The notes under the pieces: model-generated
Told to the model about the DNA's origin: nothing
Database searches by the model: none
The model's input: the letters and a program-made list of their open reading frames with translations, nothing else
Program-made: the position numbers and the translations under genes
DNA from: Membranipora membranacea
Lineage: Eukaryota > Bryozoa > Gymnolaemata > Cheilostomatida > Membraniporidae
Length of the DNA stretch: 64,000 bases
Assembly: GCA_914767715.1 (NCBI GenBank)
Contig: OU612071.1
Coordinates: 3,410,001-3,474,000, forward strand
Reading direction: 5' to 3'
In this document: one piece after another, positions 55,501 to 63,911 of the stretch
How positions within the stretch are numbered: the stretch's first letter is position 1
How the letters are laid out: each line of letters opens with the position of its first letter

Positions 55501-58500
55501 TAATTTATCTATATTGTTAATATTTTTGAAGGAATCAAAGAATATCATAGCGATAGAATTTTTTAGATATATTACCACTAAACATAAAAGCAATGATAAT
55601 AGATGTAAACACGAACAGCACTCTAACCATCATAGTAACATATTTGCAGTAAAATAATATCGATTTGTCATTTTATCTTACAGGATCACGACCTACAAAT
55701 TATTTTAAAGGCTGCCTAACCCCTCTAAGACTTGGTACACAATATATAACACCTGCTGTGCTACCAGAAGGTGTAACCTACATCAGTCAGGGTGTTGTTA
55801 GTGGTTGTCATAGTGACAGCCGGTGTCAATCTGCAGAGGTTTGTCCTGAAAATGCAGCTTGTGTGGATCTATGGAATGATTTTGACTGTCAATGCGAGAG
55901 CGGTAAGCTACATCAGCACTGAAGTAACATCTATCTTTAAATAACTGTCGGCATTTATGTACATCTTGCTTCTAAATGAGTACCACGGCCCAAACAAGTG
56001 ACAATGGTTTTCTTGCGTGTAAAGGTAACTTCGGAGGTGGTTTCTTTTTACATTCAAGAATTCTCTTTAACACCATCACATTAGAGCTTTGGAGTTTTTC
56101 CCTATGCAAATCTCACATAACTCTATCATAAGCTGCCTGACTAGACGGTGGATTGATCTGTGTATAATTAATTGTAATCTAATTTGTGAATTGTAGTTAA
56201 TTATCACCCCATTGCTATTTTTAACCGTCATATTTGTGTTTGTAGGATGGGCTGGATTGCTTTGTGATGTCGGTGTAGATGACTGCATAGACAACAGTTG
56301 TGTCAACGGTCAGTGTGTAGATGGACATCAGAATTACACATGTCAATGTGAGACAGGCTATGAAGGTAAAAATTATGATAACATTAGTTAAATGACGTTG
56401 TGTGAGACCTGTGAGTCAAAAATTTAATTGCAGCTGCCCAGCAGTACTCAGTGAAGCTTGGATTTAGCACGTTTTATCAACTTTCGCTGACACAATTCCT
56501 ACCTTTTTCTGTAACTAATAGAATATTTTTTCCAGGTGCATACTGTGACGTGGAGATCTCAATGTGTGATAACGAGGTCAATATATGTCTCCCAGCCAAC
56601 ACAGAGCAGTGCACTGATGTCTTCCCGTTAGATTACACATGTGAATGTAAATCAGGCTGGACTGGGAGGAGCTGTTCTGAAGAGATCAATGAATGCTCTA
56701 GTGATCCTTGTCAGAATCAGGCTCAATGTGTAGATCAGATTAATGGGTGTGTATAATTTAGTTTTATTAGAGAAGAAATAAATCATTGCTTATTATTGAG
56801 TTGATTTGGTTTCATCCAATTGTATCTCATCCAACGCTACCGAACCCGACTGATAACGCAACTCAACTAGGCTCAATATTGAGCTGGCCAACGTCGGACC
56901 CCTAACTGCTATTTCATACATTGCTCTTCCATAATGCAAAGATTGAATGCTTCAAACCAAATTAAAGGCTGTTATGAAAATGATGCTGGTGTGTGGATTC
57001 GCAATTTTTATCAGTGTCCTAAACTTCAAAAATGATCCGCAGACAGTGTAGGTCCGAGTTTTCTTAATTTTCTTCAAATTTTATTTTAGCTTTTCCTGTG
57101 TTTGTACGGAGGACTACTTTGGACCTTTGTGTGAGACATTGCGTATCTGTGCCTTGTCCCCATGTAACAACGGAGCTACTTGTGTACCAAGTGATGATAA
57201 CTCCCTGTTTGTGTGTCGCTGTACTGAGGAATATTTTGGAGAGTGGTGTGATATCTACAACTCATGTTACCAGGTAAAAGTGAAGGCTTACTACTGAAAG
57301 CCTTGACTGTACACTTAAAATTGTGTATGACCCTCTGATTAATTTGCGGACGAGTCTTTACAAAAGAGTATACTGACAATCCGTCAGCTCCTTAGGTGGT
57401 CAACCTTTTTCCCTAGATCAGGCATCTGCACAGATTTATCTTGTTGAGTTGTTTGTCAGTAAACGCCAGTGACTTGCTGCCCCAGTGCAGTTTTAGGAAT
57501 TCCCAGAATGATCCGGTAGATCTGTTATGGAAATATTGACGCTCTTATTTTTTCCAATTAAGTTGCAATTGTGAACAAAACTTCTTATCAACTTACCTGT
57601 AATTTCTGCATTGCCTTACTTAGATCATTAGCCAAACTCGAATTTCAATCTCTCCTTTTACAACGTATTATTGAGAATTTTTGCCAATGTGTAATCATTA
57701 GCAGATTATTTTTTTTAATTTTCCGTTAGCAATATAGGAAATTTTGATTATTTCATGTTTATAGAACGATTGCGAGCATGGTAGCACATGTCTCAGCGAC
57801 TCAGTGAACAGAGTATACAGCTGTATGTGTCCTGAAGGTTACTATGGTAACCTATGTCAACAAACAGACTACTGCTATCAGCATAGATGTCAGAATGGTG
57901 CTGATTGTGTGAACCTGGATAACAGTTATAGATGTCTATGCAATCAGCATTACTCAGGTTAGAAAACAAGAACAATGATAGTTCTTAACGCTCCATTGAT
58001 TTAACGGTCTGATGATCTGGAGCTAGGTCCACTGATCTTCACTTTCCTTTGAATCATGCATTGGCCAATCGAAGAATTTGTCCCAGTTTCATCCAACTCT
58101 AAATTTGCACCCTAAAATTTATGTGTTTAGCTTTATTTTCGTTGGTCATGAACTGCTTGTAGAAACTAAAAATCTCTTGGTTTTATTTAATTTATAATAA
58201 TATGTATTTTACCAGGAGAATTTTGTTCTAATGTGAGAGATAAATGCCTAAACAACTCATGTACTAACAGAGCCACATGCTACTTTGATCCAAGAAAACC
58301 AGAGTCTGAATATACATGCAGATGTCAGCCAGGTCAGTTAACCCCGGATCATAGAGATATTAGAACATTCTTTATGTATAAGCAATGCTTGCTTAAGGAG
58401 TCATACTGTTCAGATCTCTCCTAGTGAACCAATCATGACAATCTCACAGTGCTAAATAACAATAATTGTGAAATTATTCGATTCGGAATGTTGCCCTGAA

Positions 58501-61500
58501 TATACAGCCAGTTTTCTTATACAAAAGGCCCAATTTTATTCGAAAATTTAGAGTGATCCTCCATCAATAGCACAGCTACGAAAGAAAAGTTCTCTTATGA
58601 AGCTGTGTTGTTCAAGGTCATCCATGAAAGGTCCGTGTATTTGATCTCTTCTCATTTCTTATGTTATCCAGGGTATGGAGGAGCATTATGTGAGGAAGAG
58701 ATCAATGAATGCCTCTCATCACCCTGCTCTAATGGAGAATGTGTAGACTTAGTATCCAGATATGAGTGTCGGTGTGAGGCGGGGTGGGACGGCACAAACT
58801 GTGATAATAATGTAAATGAATGTTTCAGCAATCCTTGTCAAAATGGAGGTAAGTGTATGAATCGAATATATGAAAGATTTTACCCTAGAAATGCCACAAT
58901 CATAAATGCCACAGGCATGGAATTCCATATCTGGAATAGCATCATTAGCTTTCTTTTGCCAAACAAAGGTCTCACAAAAAAGGCAGTTGAAGTTATGTTG
59001 CTACTGTTTACGGTTTTGTACACCAGTCAATTTCTCAGGCTCTTGATTCATGTTGTAGGGACAGCCAATCAGATCATTGTCAGATGAGTCCCTGTGTTGA
59101 GTGTCTTAACTATAAATGATGTTATGAATATATTCCCATTCCATGAGAAGAATTTAATTCAGTGGCCACAGGGCTTCAGGGTAATGGACATTTTGTCTTG
59201 ACCTCTTGTTCATACAGACATGCTGGAAAATTGTATCTGGTTGTCAACAAAGTTTTTCAGATGAAACCAAAAATTTCCATCTATTCATCCTGGCCACCAC
59301 TAACTGCCCACATTGTCATAGAGAAAGCTTGCAAAACAAATTCAACAGAACACATTAAATTGAAATTGTGAAGTGCTATAGTCGGTACAGCTTTCTTCTT
59401 CTGTCATCTTTTCTAAAACTATTGGCAACCACGTTTTTTTTGTATCACATATGCGTTACAGAGTTTCATTGTGAACAGTTCTAAAATACATTTATCACTT
59501 TTCTCTCTCGCAGCAGGATGCATCGATCAGGTTAATGGTTTCGTGTGCTCATGTAGACCTGGATATGAAGGAGAGCTCTGTGACCTAGATAGGCGAGGAT
59601 GTAGGTCAAGTCCTTGTCTCAATGGTGCTGTCTGTCAGTCTGAGGGAGGGAGCTCATACTCCTGTCTCTGCTCTGAAGGTATGTTGAGAGATAATTTGGG
59701 AAACATTAATGTCGTCAGCACTTTCAATACAAGGAAAACTGAGGCTCTCCTACTACAAGACATTAATCCCATCCCTATTGCTGATTAAGCGAGTTTTGTG
59801 GAGGTCAAAGTCTGAAATAAAATTAAATCTGTTACAAGTAGCTGAACCTTTCATTGAGGTATTAGGATGAGTAGCTATATTTGCCCTCTAACATGTAAGA
59901 CCTTATGACTTGAACCAATGGTTTATCCGACTAGTTTGAAAGTGGAAAGAGGCGCCATAAAACAGAATCACTAGTTCCACAATTTAGTAGAGGCCAATCA
60001 GAAATATTAGTTATTTTGGTGCCAATGAAAGCTTGTGTAGGTAAATCAGTTTAGTTGTCTTCCCTTCTAGAGCAGTAAGCAGCCTCCATCATAATGTACA
60101 CTTGATTCCTTACTCACTCATTGATTACAGGTTTTGCTGGCCCACTCTGTGAGCGTAATATCGATGATTGTGTTAATAACTTGTGTCAGTTTGGTTCTAC
60201 CTGCGTGGACGGAATACAAGACTATACATGTGACTGTCTCCCAGGCTACACTGGGGAATACTGTACTGAGAAACAAGGTATGTTATCAATTCTACCCAAT
60301 TCAGACCTACACAGACCAACGTATATAAGACCTGCGTACAAAAGTTGTGAATCATAAGAGACTTGGAATACATTAAGATTAAGATTAACTTTCCATATCT
60401 GTATCCGAATTAATAAGAGTTCTGAATATTTATTCATTTATTCAAAGCTTGTATGTCATGATAAGTGTTTGGTCAAACTTCACATAACATCATAGCTCAC
60501 GATCATAGTTTACAAACTGGGCCTGCTGTTAGCTTTTCACAGATGAGTTCTGATCTGATGATTGAGATAATTTAAAGCTTGAGAATTATTCAATAATCAG
60601 CCCTATGACTTGTCTCTGAATAAATTGATTAAAATAATGAATGCAGTATAGCTGAGATTAATTGACTCGCTATTTCCTGACCTGCAGATTCCTGTTACAC
60701 TTCTCCATGTTCTAACGGAGGTCACTGTTCTTATATCGGTCTCTGCAGCTGCTCAGATGTCAACCAGATCTGTGGATTCCACGACGAATCGTGTCAGCGA
60801 TCCAGGTGAGAATCATGATGATCATCGAGGCTTCACAATGTGCTTGTGCGCCTCTGGTGGATAGAGGTTGTGTTATTTCGTGTACCATTGGTATGTTTTC
60901 TACCTTTACCCACCCTCAATTGGATAGAATCGATGATAAGGCTATATGATTAATTCTAGCTACTTGATTGGTCAGAGATTCGTACACTATAGTGAATCTT
61001 TGAATTAGTGCAATTGTTCTGTTGTTGATATGTTTGAATGCTGCAATACACAATTCAATGCCAAATCATTATTGGCAGCAGGGGTTTATCCGATGTGGAT
61101 TCAGCAAGGCTGGCAATTCAGTCGTCTCCACAAATTATAGCTCTGTGTAAAATCTGCCCATAATACAGCCGGCACATAAAACAATGCTCACACACCTGCC
61201 AACAATACAACCTGCAGAATCATTATTCTTTCCTCAAATTCACCAGTTTCGAGTAAATTAAAGTTGAATGTACAGCAGTGCTGTTAACCAGGTGATAGGC
61301 CGCCCTCTCAGGGGAGGACCATGCTCAGTCCTAACTTGTCCTGTTATTATTCTACAGATGTAGCGCTCTGATTGGGTGCTCACTCCGAGATGTATCCTAT
61401 CAGTGTGATTGTACTAATACAGGATATCAGGGTCAGCAGTGTCAATCAGATAACAATGAGTGTGAGGATAATAGTCACTCCTGTCAGCACATGTCAAGGT

Positions 61501-63911
61501 ATGCTTATGTTATCTCATCGTAACATATGAACCACTTTGTTGTCTCTGATTGGCTGTTAGTGTAAGGTCCTTGACCTAACAGGCAATCAGAGCTAAAACA
61601 TTGGCTGATGTAAAATTATAATTAATTGGTTCAATTCCATGAAAAGGCTATGGTTAAAAGTCCCTTGTAAGTAATTGGACATGTGAACTGAGGTTTAATA
61701 AGTTGTAACAGAAAAGAGTTAAATCACCATGATAGAAAGTTGGTGATTGTGCCAGCTTCTGTCAGAAAAACAGTCAATTTATATTAAACTTACTCTTCAC
61801 TGTCAAACTTATGGGATTTTACCCTATCTTCAATAAGATTATCCAGAATAAAATTTAGCCCAATTCATATTCAGGCCCGCATCAGTTCTGGCCAAGCGGT
61901 AAGTGGGGCGACACATATTCATACCTTGCTATGTCATCTTTGGTTAAAGTAACTGCCGAATCTGGCTGCATTAATTCAATCTGTGCTTGAAATTGACATT
62001 TGCTCTGATCTTGCAGATGTGTGAACGAGCCCGGAGGGTACAGTTGTGACTGCGAGGGTACTGGTTTTTCAGGAGTTTACTGTACCACAGATATTGATGA
62101 GTGTAGAGGAGCTGTGGGACAGACGAGGTGTAAAAATGGAGGTAGGGCGATAACAGCACTAATAATCAGAGCTCAGGTTTTTGTATGACTATGAGCTTCT
62201 CAGCGGTACAACTTCTAATAAGCCTTTTTGTCCAGATACCTCCCTCGGCAGAAGTACAATCTTTATTATTGTCATGTTGAAAATTGTATTATTTTAAAGC
62301 TCTAAAACTCTTAACACCCAGTTAATCAATTCACCAACTGATTATCGCGACGTCCTTTGGAATATCTCTTTCACTTATTTCTGACCCTGATTGCTTTGCT
62401 AATATGACAACTATTTGCAGCACTAAACACTGAGGGCTGAACACATCTGCATAGCTATACCGTAAACTAAGTTCTTATATATCTCTTTGATAGGTACTTG
62501 TGTGAATCACCTAGGATCTTATGTCTGTATATGTCTGGATGGATGGACAGGAGTTGACTGTATCGCTGATATATCTGAATGTGACAGTAATCCATGTGCA
62601 CACAACTCCATGTGTGTAGAGGGAGTAAATGGGTATGATCTTACTTATTAAGTCAGCACACCTATACAACAGAGCTTATTTTACTTTACCTGAGCATGCT
62701 TCACTAAATGAAATAAGCCTGACATTCATGCATTTTTGTAAGATATGTAGACCAGTATAGACATAAAAAGGTCAATGAAATGTTCTATGTCCAATCTATC
62801 CTGTATTTCTAAATCTATGATGGACCCCAATTCAGAATACAGAGGCTATATGTGAAGTATGTAAATACTATTACCAGCAGTGACCAATGTGAGGGCACTG
62901 GGCTACAAGGATACTGTAGTGATTGAGAACATGGGGGGTCTTTGTAGATCCGCACCTAATCAGTAGGGCGGCATCAGAAAGTCAAGTCCAAAAAAAGGAT
63001 AGGACACATTTTATCCTAGCACTCTTGCAGAATCAACCTAGCTTCTTCTACCAATCATTAACTCTTTACACCAGTATTTCCTCTGGTTTTAGATTTATTT
63101 GCCTCTGTTCAGCTGGATATGAGGGTAGCCTCTGTACAGATAATATAGATGAATGTATGATAAGCTTACAGGCAGACCAAAGATCTCCTATATGTGGTAT
63201 CTCTGGTACCTGTGTGGACACTGAAGGATCCTACTACTGCTCCTGTCCTGACGGCACTTCAGGTATGGATCATGCACTATGTATCTAACTGCAAAACTAG
63301 CAGAAGCCATAAGAAACTTCGACCAATCACAAGCTATCAATCGATGGTGGTATCATAATTACAGTGTTATCTTAAAACTACATTTATGTTGATGTTTAAT
63401 TTACTAGTCATTGCATCTATAATATCTAATAAAAAACTCCTGGCAATAAAAGTCCTGGCGCAGTCAAGGACTGAAGAAAATCCGTCCACTTTTTCCACTA
63501 GGTCCTGAAATAAGTTTTATCTAGCAGTCACTAAAAGATACTCTCAGACCAAGAGCTTAGATTTAATTGGCTGTTGAGATTTTGACCATGTACAGCAGAA
63601 CTTACAACCTGACTATAAAATGCTTTGGTCTGTGGCTATGTTCCAAGTCATTCACACTAATTTTATCATGGCAAGTATTGATAGGAATATTCATGCTTCT
63701 AATACAAAAGCTATAGATCATTCAATACTGTCTCTTCCTCTTCTCAGGGTTATCCTGTAACACAGAGATTACATCTACAGAAGATCACACCACAGACCTG
63801 ACCTCACACATGAGCTCCACCTCTACAGAGGGAGGGACAGCTGGTAGTACAGAGCCTCAGGTGGCTGGTACTAAGTATAATGTGGCTCTAGTAGTGACCA
63901 TGACCTTACTG
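10510..63911 (+). CDS. Crumbs-like giant EGF/laminin-G transmembrane protein (3'-partial)
   Basis: Predicted type I membrane or cell-surface protein. Fifty-six coding exons join with unbroken phase and GT-AG borders, giving about 2,928 residues before the window ends. Order: signal peptide; EGF1-17; LamG1; EGF18; LamG2; EGF19; LamG3; EGF20-25; LamG4; EGF26; LamG5; EGF27; LamG6; EGF28-45; Ser/Thr stalk; start of a hydrophobic helix ([11 protein letters not shown]). Many EGFs carry the calcium-binding D-I/V-D-E/D-C start. EGF repeats with LamG domains separated by single EGFs, followed by EGFs and a membrane helix, is the Crumbs architecture; Crumbs proteins set apical polarity through a short cytoplasmic tail. 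Known Crumbs proteins usually have 3-4 LamG and up to about 30 EGFs, so this one is larger. The diagnostic tail is not visible, so another EGF/LamG receptor remains possible. One intron (22862-40099) hosts four antisense genes. Confidence 0.85.
11376..22742 (+). CDS. Crumbs-like gene exons 2-17: EGF repeats 1-17
   Basis: Exons 11376-11453, 13354-13470, 14217-14354, 14761-14886, 15223-15339, 16032-16148, 16548-16740, 17380-17486, 17954-18106, 18804-18917, 19624-19734, 20098-20370, 20722-20838, 21844-21957, 22197-22253 and the first part of 22644-22861 encode 17 six-cysteine EGF repeats. Introns mostly cut in phase 1 just before the final GxxC segment of an EGF, so one exon carries the end of one repeat and most of the next. 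Calcium-binding forms such as DVDEC, EEIDEC, LDIDEC and VNIDDC are common. EGF6 and EGF14 have widened loops; EGF14 has an acidic insertion rich in Glu around 20255-20297. Likely an extended extracellular rod for protein-protein contact. Confidence 0.92.
11580..12299. repeat. Minisatellite, 20 exact-length copies of 36 bp
   Basis: The unit (aatcctccacctacagag at 5', cccgttaggacagactct at 3') is repeated 20 times with only point changes and no length changes. Because 36 is a multiple of 3 it stays open in several frames, for example a Pro/Thr-rich 12-residue repeat [12 protein letters not shown] on the plus strand. It lies in intron 2 of the Crumbs-like gene; there is no convincing acceptor before it, so it is called non-coding. 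Confidence 0.97.
12305..12608 (-). mobile_element. tRNA-derived SINE with 14-bp target-site duplication
   Basis: The direct repeats AATGTAGTAGGGAG at 12305-12318 and 12595-12608 flank about 276 bp. On the minus strand this contains a Pol III A box (TGGCAAACCGG, 12451-12461) and a perfect B box (GGTTCGAGTCC, 12390-12400) 50 nt apart, with a T-arm stem GTGGG/CCCAC. The tRNA-like part spans roughly 12377-12474. Spacing suggests a Ser/Leu-type tRNA with a long variable arm, but the acceptor stem does not pair, so it is a retroposon rather than a tRNA gene. The sequence between 12475 and 12594 is of unknown origin. Confidence 0.75.
13526..13700. mobile_element. pogo/Tigger-like MITE
   Basis: A 175-bp segment begins CAGTGCAGTTCACTTAATTCA and ends, in reverse complement, CAGTGTAAGCTGGTTTATTCA. 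It is flanked on both sides by TA (13524-13525, 13701-13702). CAGT termini with a TA target duplication are typical of Tc1/mariner-pogo elements. No transposase is present. Confidence 0.7.
14151..14190. repeat. 10-bp tandem repeat atgagtgtag, four copies
   Basis: Lies 26 bp upstream of an EGF exon (14217). The unit matches the DNA that encodes the EGF start Asp-Glu-Cys. Confidence 0.85.
15658..15671. repeat. Poly(G) tract
   Basis: A run of about 13-14 G in an intron. Similar runs occur at 24008-24019 and 33421-33433. Confidence 0.9.
22719..46314 (+). CDS. Crumbs-like gene exons 17-27: first LamG triad (LamG1-EGF18-LamG2-EGF19-LamG3)
   Basis: Exons: rest of 22644-22861, then 40100-40301, 41002-41178 (LamG1); 41519-41640 (EGF18); 41895-42078, 43109-43255, 43590-43731, start of 44106-44314 (LamG2); rest of 44106-44314 (EGF19); 44713-44928, 45171-45353, start of 46219-46454 (LamG3). 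LamG features include the closing [17 protein letters not shown] and [11 protein letters not shown] strands and the preceding LYIGAL or DIYIGA strand. EGF19 follows the linker [11 protein letters not shown]. LamG1 is split by the 17.2 kb intron: exon 22644-22861 ends phase 0 after SGVLLSISE and exon 40100 resumes with [14 protein letters not shown], a normal LamG continuation, so no exon seems to be missing. Confidence 0.9.
23675..24364 (-). CDS. Nested secreted six-cysteine peptide gene 1
   Basis: Coding exons on the minus strand: 24364-24239 (42 codons) and 23803-23675 (42 codons plus TAA), intron in phase 0 with GTAAGT donor and TTTTTAG acceptor. A non-coding first exon ends at 24656 (donor CAG|GTAAGA) and the acceptor TGTAG sits one base before the ATG, which fixes the start. 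The precursor is 84 residues: signal peptide (core [15 protein letters not shown], probable cleavage after TEA or TEAA), then a mature region starting [11 protein letters not shown]. Cysteine spacing is C-x15-C-x-C-x14-C-x6-C-x10-C. It has a three-residue insertion in the C3-C4 loop compared with copies 2 and 3. Family not recognised; secreted disulfide-rich peptide, function unknown. Confidence 0.85.
24741..24748 (-). promoter_or_regulatory. TATA box of nested peptide gene 1
   Basis: TATAAATA on the minus strand. The predicted non-coding first exon runs from about 24715 to 24656. The sequence around it is shared with gene 2. Confidence 0.7.
25999..26143. repeat. Direct repeat with 27827-27970 flanking the foldback element
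   Basis: Both copies contain aactgagaggtgtagaact/gat, agaaatagtatt and aggcaa followed by tctatc, in the same order. The copies lie on either side of the TTAA element. Confidence 0.7.
26476..27814. mobile_element. 1.34-kb foldback element flanked by TTAA (piggyBac-type MITE)
   Basis: Nearly the whole segment is one inverted repeat: it starts GGTAGAGACACGGGGGTCAG and ends in its reverse complement. Further pairs can be followed inward (for example aaggtagatacattttgcgt near 26941 against its complement near 27345) to a centre around 27146. TTAA is present immediately outside both ends (26472-26475 and 27815-27818), the target duplication of piggyBac-type elements. No transposase reading frame; the frames inside are palindrome by-products. 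The arms have drifted by point changes. Confidence 0.85.
27827..27970. repeat. Direct repeat with 25999-26143
   Basis: Second copy; see the partner. It lies just to the right of the foldback element. Confidence 0.7.
28888..29451 (-). CDS. Nested secreted six-cysteine peptide gene 2
   Basis: Coding exons 29451-29326 (42 codons) and 29007-28888 (39 codons plus TAA), phase-0 intron with GTAAGT donor and GTTGCAG acceptor. The precursor is 81 residues. The signal-peptide exon is almost identical to gene 1, and the mature part keeps [11 protein letters not shown], a KCKC pair, FSC, a DRRCD motif and a final SPC. Spacing is C-x15-C-x-C-x11-C-x6-C-x10-C. An upstream in-frame ATG further 5' is in the UTR intron and is not used, because the acceptor GGTAG lies one base before the chosen ATG. 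Non-coding first exon ends at 29709 with donor GTAAGT. It is part of a segmental duplication with gene 1. Confidence 0.85.
29794..29801 (-). promoter_or_regulatory. TATA box of nested peptide gene 2
   Basis: TATAAATA on the minus strand in a context (GGTATAAATAGGGC in gene 1, GGGTATAAATAGGGCTGA here) conserved with gene 1. Confidence 0.7.
30815..31663 (-). pseudogene. Decayed non-LTR retrotransposon (LINE) endonuclease fragment
   Basis: On the minus strand, broken frames carry the ordered motifs of the APE-type (EEP) endonuclease of LINE elements: [10 protein letters not shown] near 31600, a CYIR strand near 31480, ILGDFNVDL near 31265, then SSIDHIYTN near 31130 and [10 protein letters not shown] near 31070. 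At least two frameshifts (near 31500 and near 31365) and an in-frame TAG near 31178 break it. No reverse transcriptase follows; the fragment fades out near 30800, next to the segmental duplication. Confidence 0.8.
31664..33968. other. Intronic stretch with no recognised gene
   Basis: Between the LINE relic and nested gene 3. It contains a palindrome at 32970-32998 sharing a 19-mer with 8808-8826 and a poly(G) tract near 33421. Nothing else is recognised. Confidence 0.6.
33969..34916 (-). CDS. Nested secreted six-cysteine peptide gene 3
   Basis: Coding exons 34916-34791 (42 codons) and 34088-33969 (39 codons plus TAA), phase-0 intron with GTAAGT donor and TTACAG acceptor. The precursor is 81 residues. 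The signal exon differs from genes 1-2 by only a few residues, while the second exon is clearly diverged (begins LQGCRCSS; C4 sits in IFEC) but keeps the DRRCDTSK and LPESPC motifs and the same stop context. Spacing is C-x15-C-x-C-x11-C-x6-C-x10-C. The non-coding first exon ends at 35231 (donor CAG|GTAGGC). Family not recognised. Confidence 0.83.
35323..35332 (-). promoter_or_regulatory. TATA box of nested peptide gene 3
   Basis: TATATATAGA on the minus strand, about 90 bp upstream of the donor of the non-coding first exon. Confidence 0.65.
35400..36800. other. Spacer between nested genes 3 and 4
   Basis: AT-rich, no open frame with recognisable motifs, no splice-consistent exon seen. It presumably holds the 3' end of gene 4 and upstream sequence of gene 3. 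Confidence 0.5.
36818..37465 (-). CDS. Nested secreted six-cysteine peptide gene 4 (most diverged)
   Basis: Coding exons 37465-37343 (41 codons) and 36928-36818 (36 codons plus TAA), phase-0 intron with donor GTAAGA and acceptor TTTCTAG. The precursor is 77 residues. Its signal peptide is unrelated in detail (core [16 protein letters not shown], then GGADAA), but the mature start [17 protein letters not shown] aligns with the [11 protein letters not shown] segment of the other three. Spacing is C-x15-C-x-C-x10-C-x6-C-x10-C, so the framework is conserved with little identity left (RCDVTK, SPC). The ATG follows the acceptor TTTAG by five bases; an upstream in-frame ATG lies in the intron. Non-coding exon ends at 37879 (donor GTGAGT). 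Confidence 0.82.
37960..37967 (-). promoter_or_regulatory. TATA box of nested peptide gene 4
   Basis: TATATAAG on the minus strand, about 80 bp upstream of the donor of the non-coding first exon. Confidence 0.65.
37980..40099. other. Right end of the 17.2-kb host intron
   Basis: Upstream of nested gene 4 and ahead of host exon 40100. No gene, tRNA or clear transposon is seen. It ends with a T-rich stretch and the acceptor ATTATAG. Confidence 0.6.
40381..40790 (+). repeat. Intronic repeat copy 1 (paired with 45690-46100)
   Basis: Shares long similar blocks in the same order with the second copy: ccagtggtccctagttagta, gattgatagggcgattagca followed by agacactatct, cttgggattcccaaga, and gcagacaggccat. 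It lies in the intron before the last LamG1 exon. Confidence 0.85.
42624..43000. mobile_element. 377-bp TTAA-flanked MITE
   Basis: Terminal inverted repeat AGGGCAACCAAGGTTTC at the left and its exact reverse complement GAAACCTTGGTTGCCCT at the right. TTAA lies directly outside both ends (42620-42623, 43001-43004). Non-coding, in an intron of the Crumbs-like gene. Confidence 0.85.
45690..46100 (+). repeat. Intronic repeat copy 2 (paired with 40381-40790)
   Basis: Same blocks as copy 1, in the intron before the last LamG3 exon, i.e. at the equivalent position of a paralogous LamG domain. Confidence 0.85.
46315..50023 (+). CDS. Crumbs-like gene exons 27-32: EGF repeats 20-25
   Basis: Exons: rest of 46219-46454, then 46718-46829, 48280-48484, 48856-49001, 49335-49415 and the start of 49961-50166. 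They encode six EGFs between the two LamG triads. EGF22 has a long C3-C4 loop ([14 protein letters not shown]), matched by EGF30 after the second triad. EGF25 (ECSEEPCL...PEPG...CPD) closely parallels EGF17, which precedes the first triad. Confidence 0.9.
46830..48279. other. Long intron with an unassigned open frame (47591-47881)
   Basis: This 1.45-kb intron contains a plus-strand open frame of about 96 codons (47591-47881) with a Lys/Arg-rich centre. It has no recognised domain, no splice support and no obvious promoter. It may be a transposon-derived remnant or chance. Confidence 0.35.
50013..55812 (+). CDS. Crumbs-like gene exons 32-42: second LamG triad (LamG4-EGF26-LamG5-EGF27-LamG6)
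   Basis: Exons: rest of 49961-50166, then 50875-51009, 51430-51556, start of 51890-52148 (LamG4); rest of 51890-52148 (EGF26); 52481-52628, 52927-53095, 53493-53658, start of 53976-54193 (LamG5); rest of 53976-54193 (EGF27); 54491-54643, 54950-55180, start of 55684-55902 (LamG6). LamG hallmarks are [50 protein letters not shown] and [13 protein letters not shown]27 follows the linker [11 protein letters not shown], nearly identical to the one before EGF19, which pairs LamG5 with LamG2. Confidence 0.9.
50167..50625 (+). repeat. 65-bp tandem repeat (seven units) that starts with the splice donor
   Basis: Units begin at 50167, 50236, 50301, 50366, 50431, 50496 and 50561, each with GTAAGTACTTAGCA and ending in ctatctaagtagtg. 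The first unit is the genuine donor of exon 49961-50166 and has a small insertion (68-69 bp); the others are 65 bp and nearly identical. Confidence 0.97.
51403..51422. repeat. GATAA microsatellite
   Basis: About four copies of gataa just upstream of the acceptor at 51429. Confidence 0.85.
52744..52763. repeat. AAT microsatellite
   Basis: A run of six to seven aat triplets in an intron; a similar run lies at 10989-11007. Confidence 0.85.
55813..63767 (+). CDS. Crumbs-like gene exons 42-56: EGF repeats 28-45
   Basis: Exons: rest of 55684-55902, then 56246-56365, 56536-56746, 57090-57273, 57765-57957, 58216-58332, 58672-58848, 59517-59678 (or from 59514), 60131-60277, 60688-60805, 61358-61498, 62017-62141, 62494-62632, 63093-63262 and the start of 63748-63911. 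They carry 18 EGFs. EGF40 and EGF41 (60688-61498) are divergent: EGF40 has a compressed C3-C5 region ([15 protein letters not shown]) and EGF41 has a very short first half. The last repeat is a calcium-binding type ending [11 protein letters not shown]. Confidence 0.9.
59511..59516 (+). promoter_or_regulatory. NAGNAG tandem splice acceptor
   Basis: The sequence CAGCAG precedes exon 59517. Using the first AG would add one codon and change the EGF37 junction from Asn-Gly-Gly-Cys to Asn-Gly-Ala-Gly-Cys. Both keep the frame; the distal AG gives canonical EGF spacing. Confidence 0.7.
63768..63911 (+). CDS. Crumbs-like gene exon 56: Ser/Thr stalk and start of transmembrane helix
   Basis: After the last EGF cysteine comes about 35 residues rich in Thr, Ser and Glu, then [12 protein letters not shown] up to a GTAAGT donor at 63912. 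The hydrophobic run is interrupted by the intron in phase 0, so the rest of the helix and the cytoplasmic tail lie to the right of the window. Confidence 0.8.
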
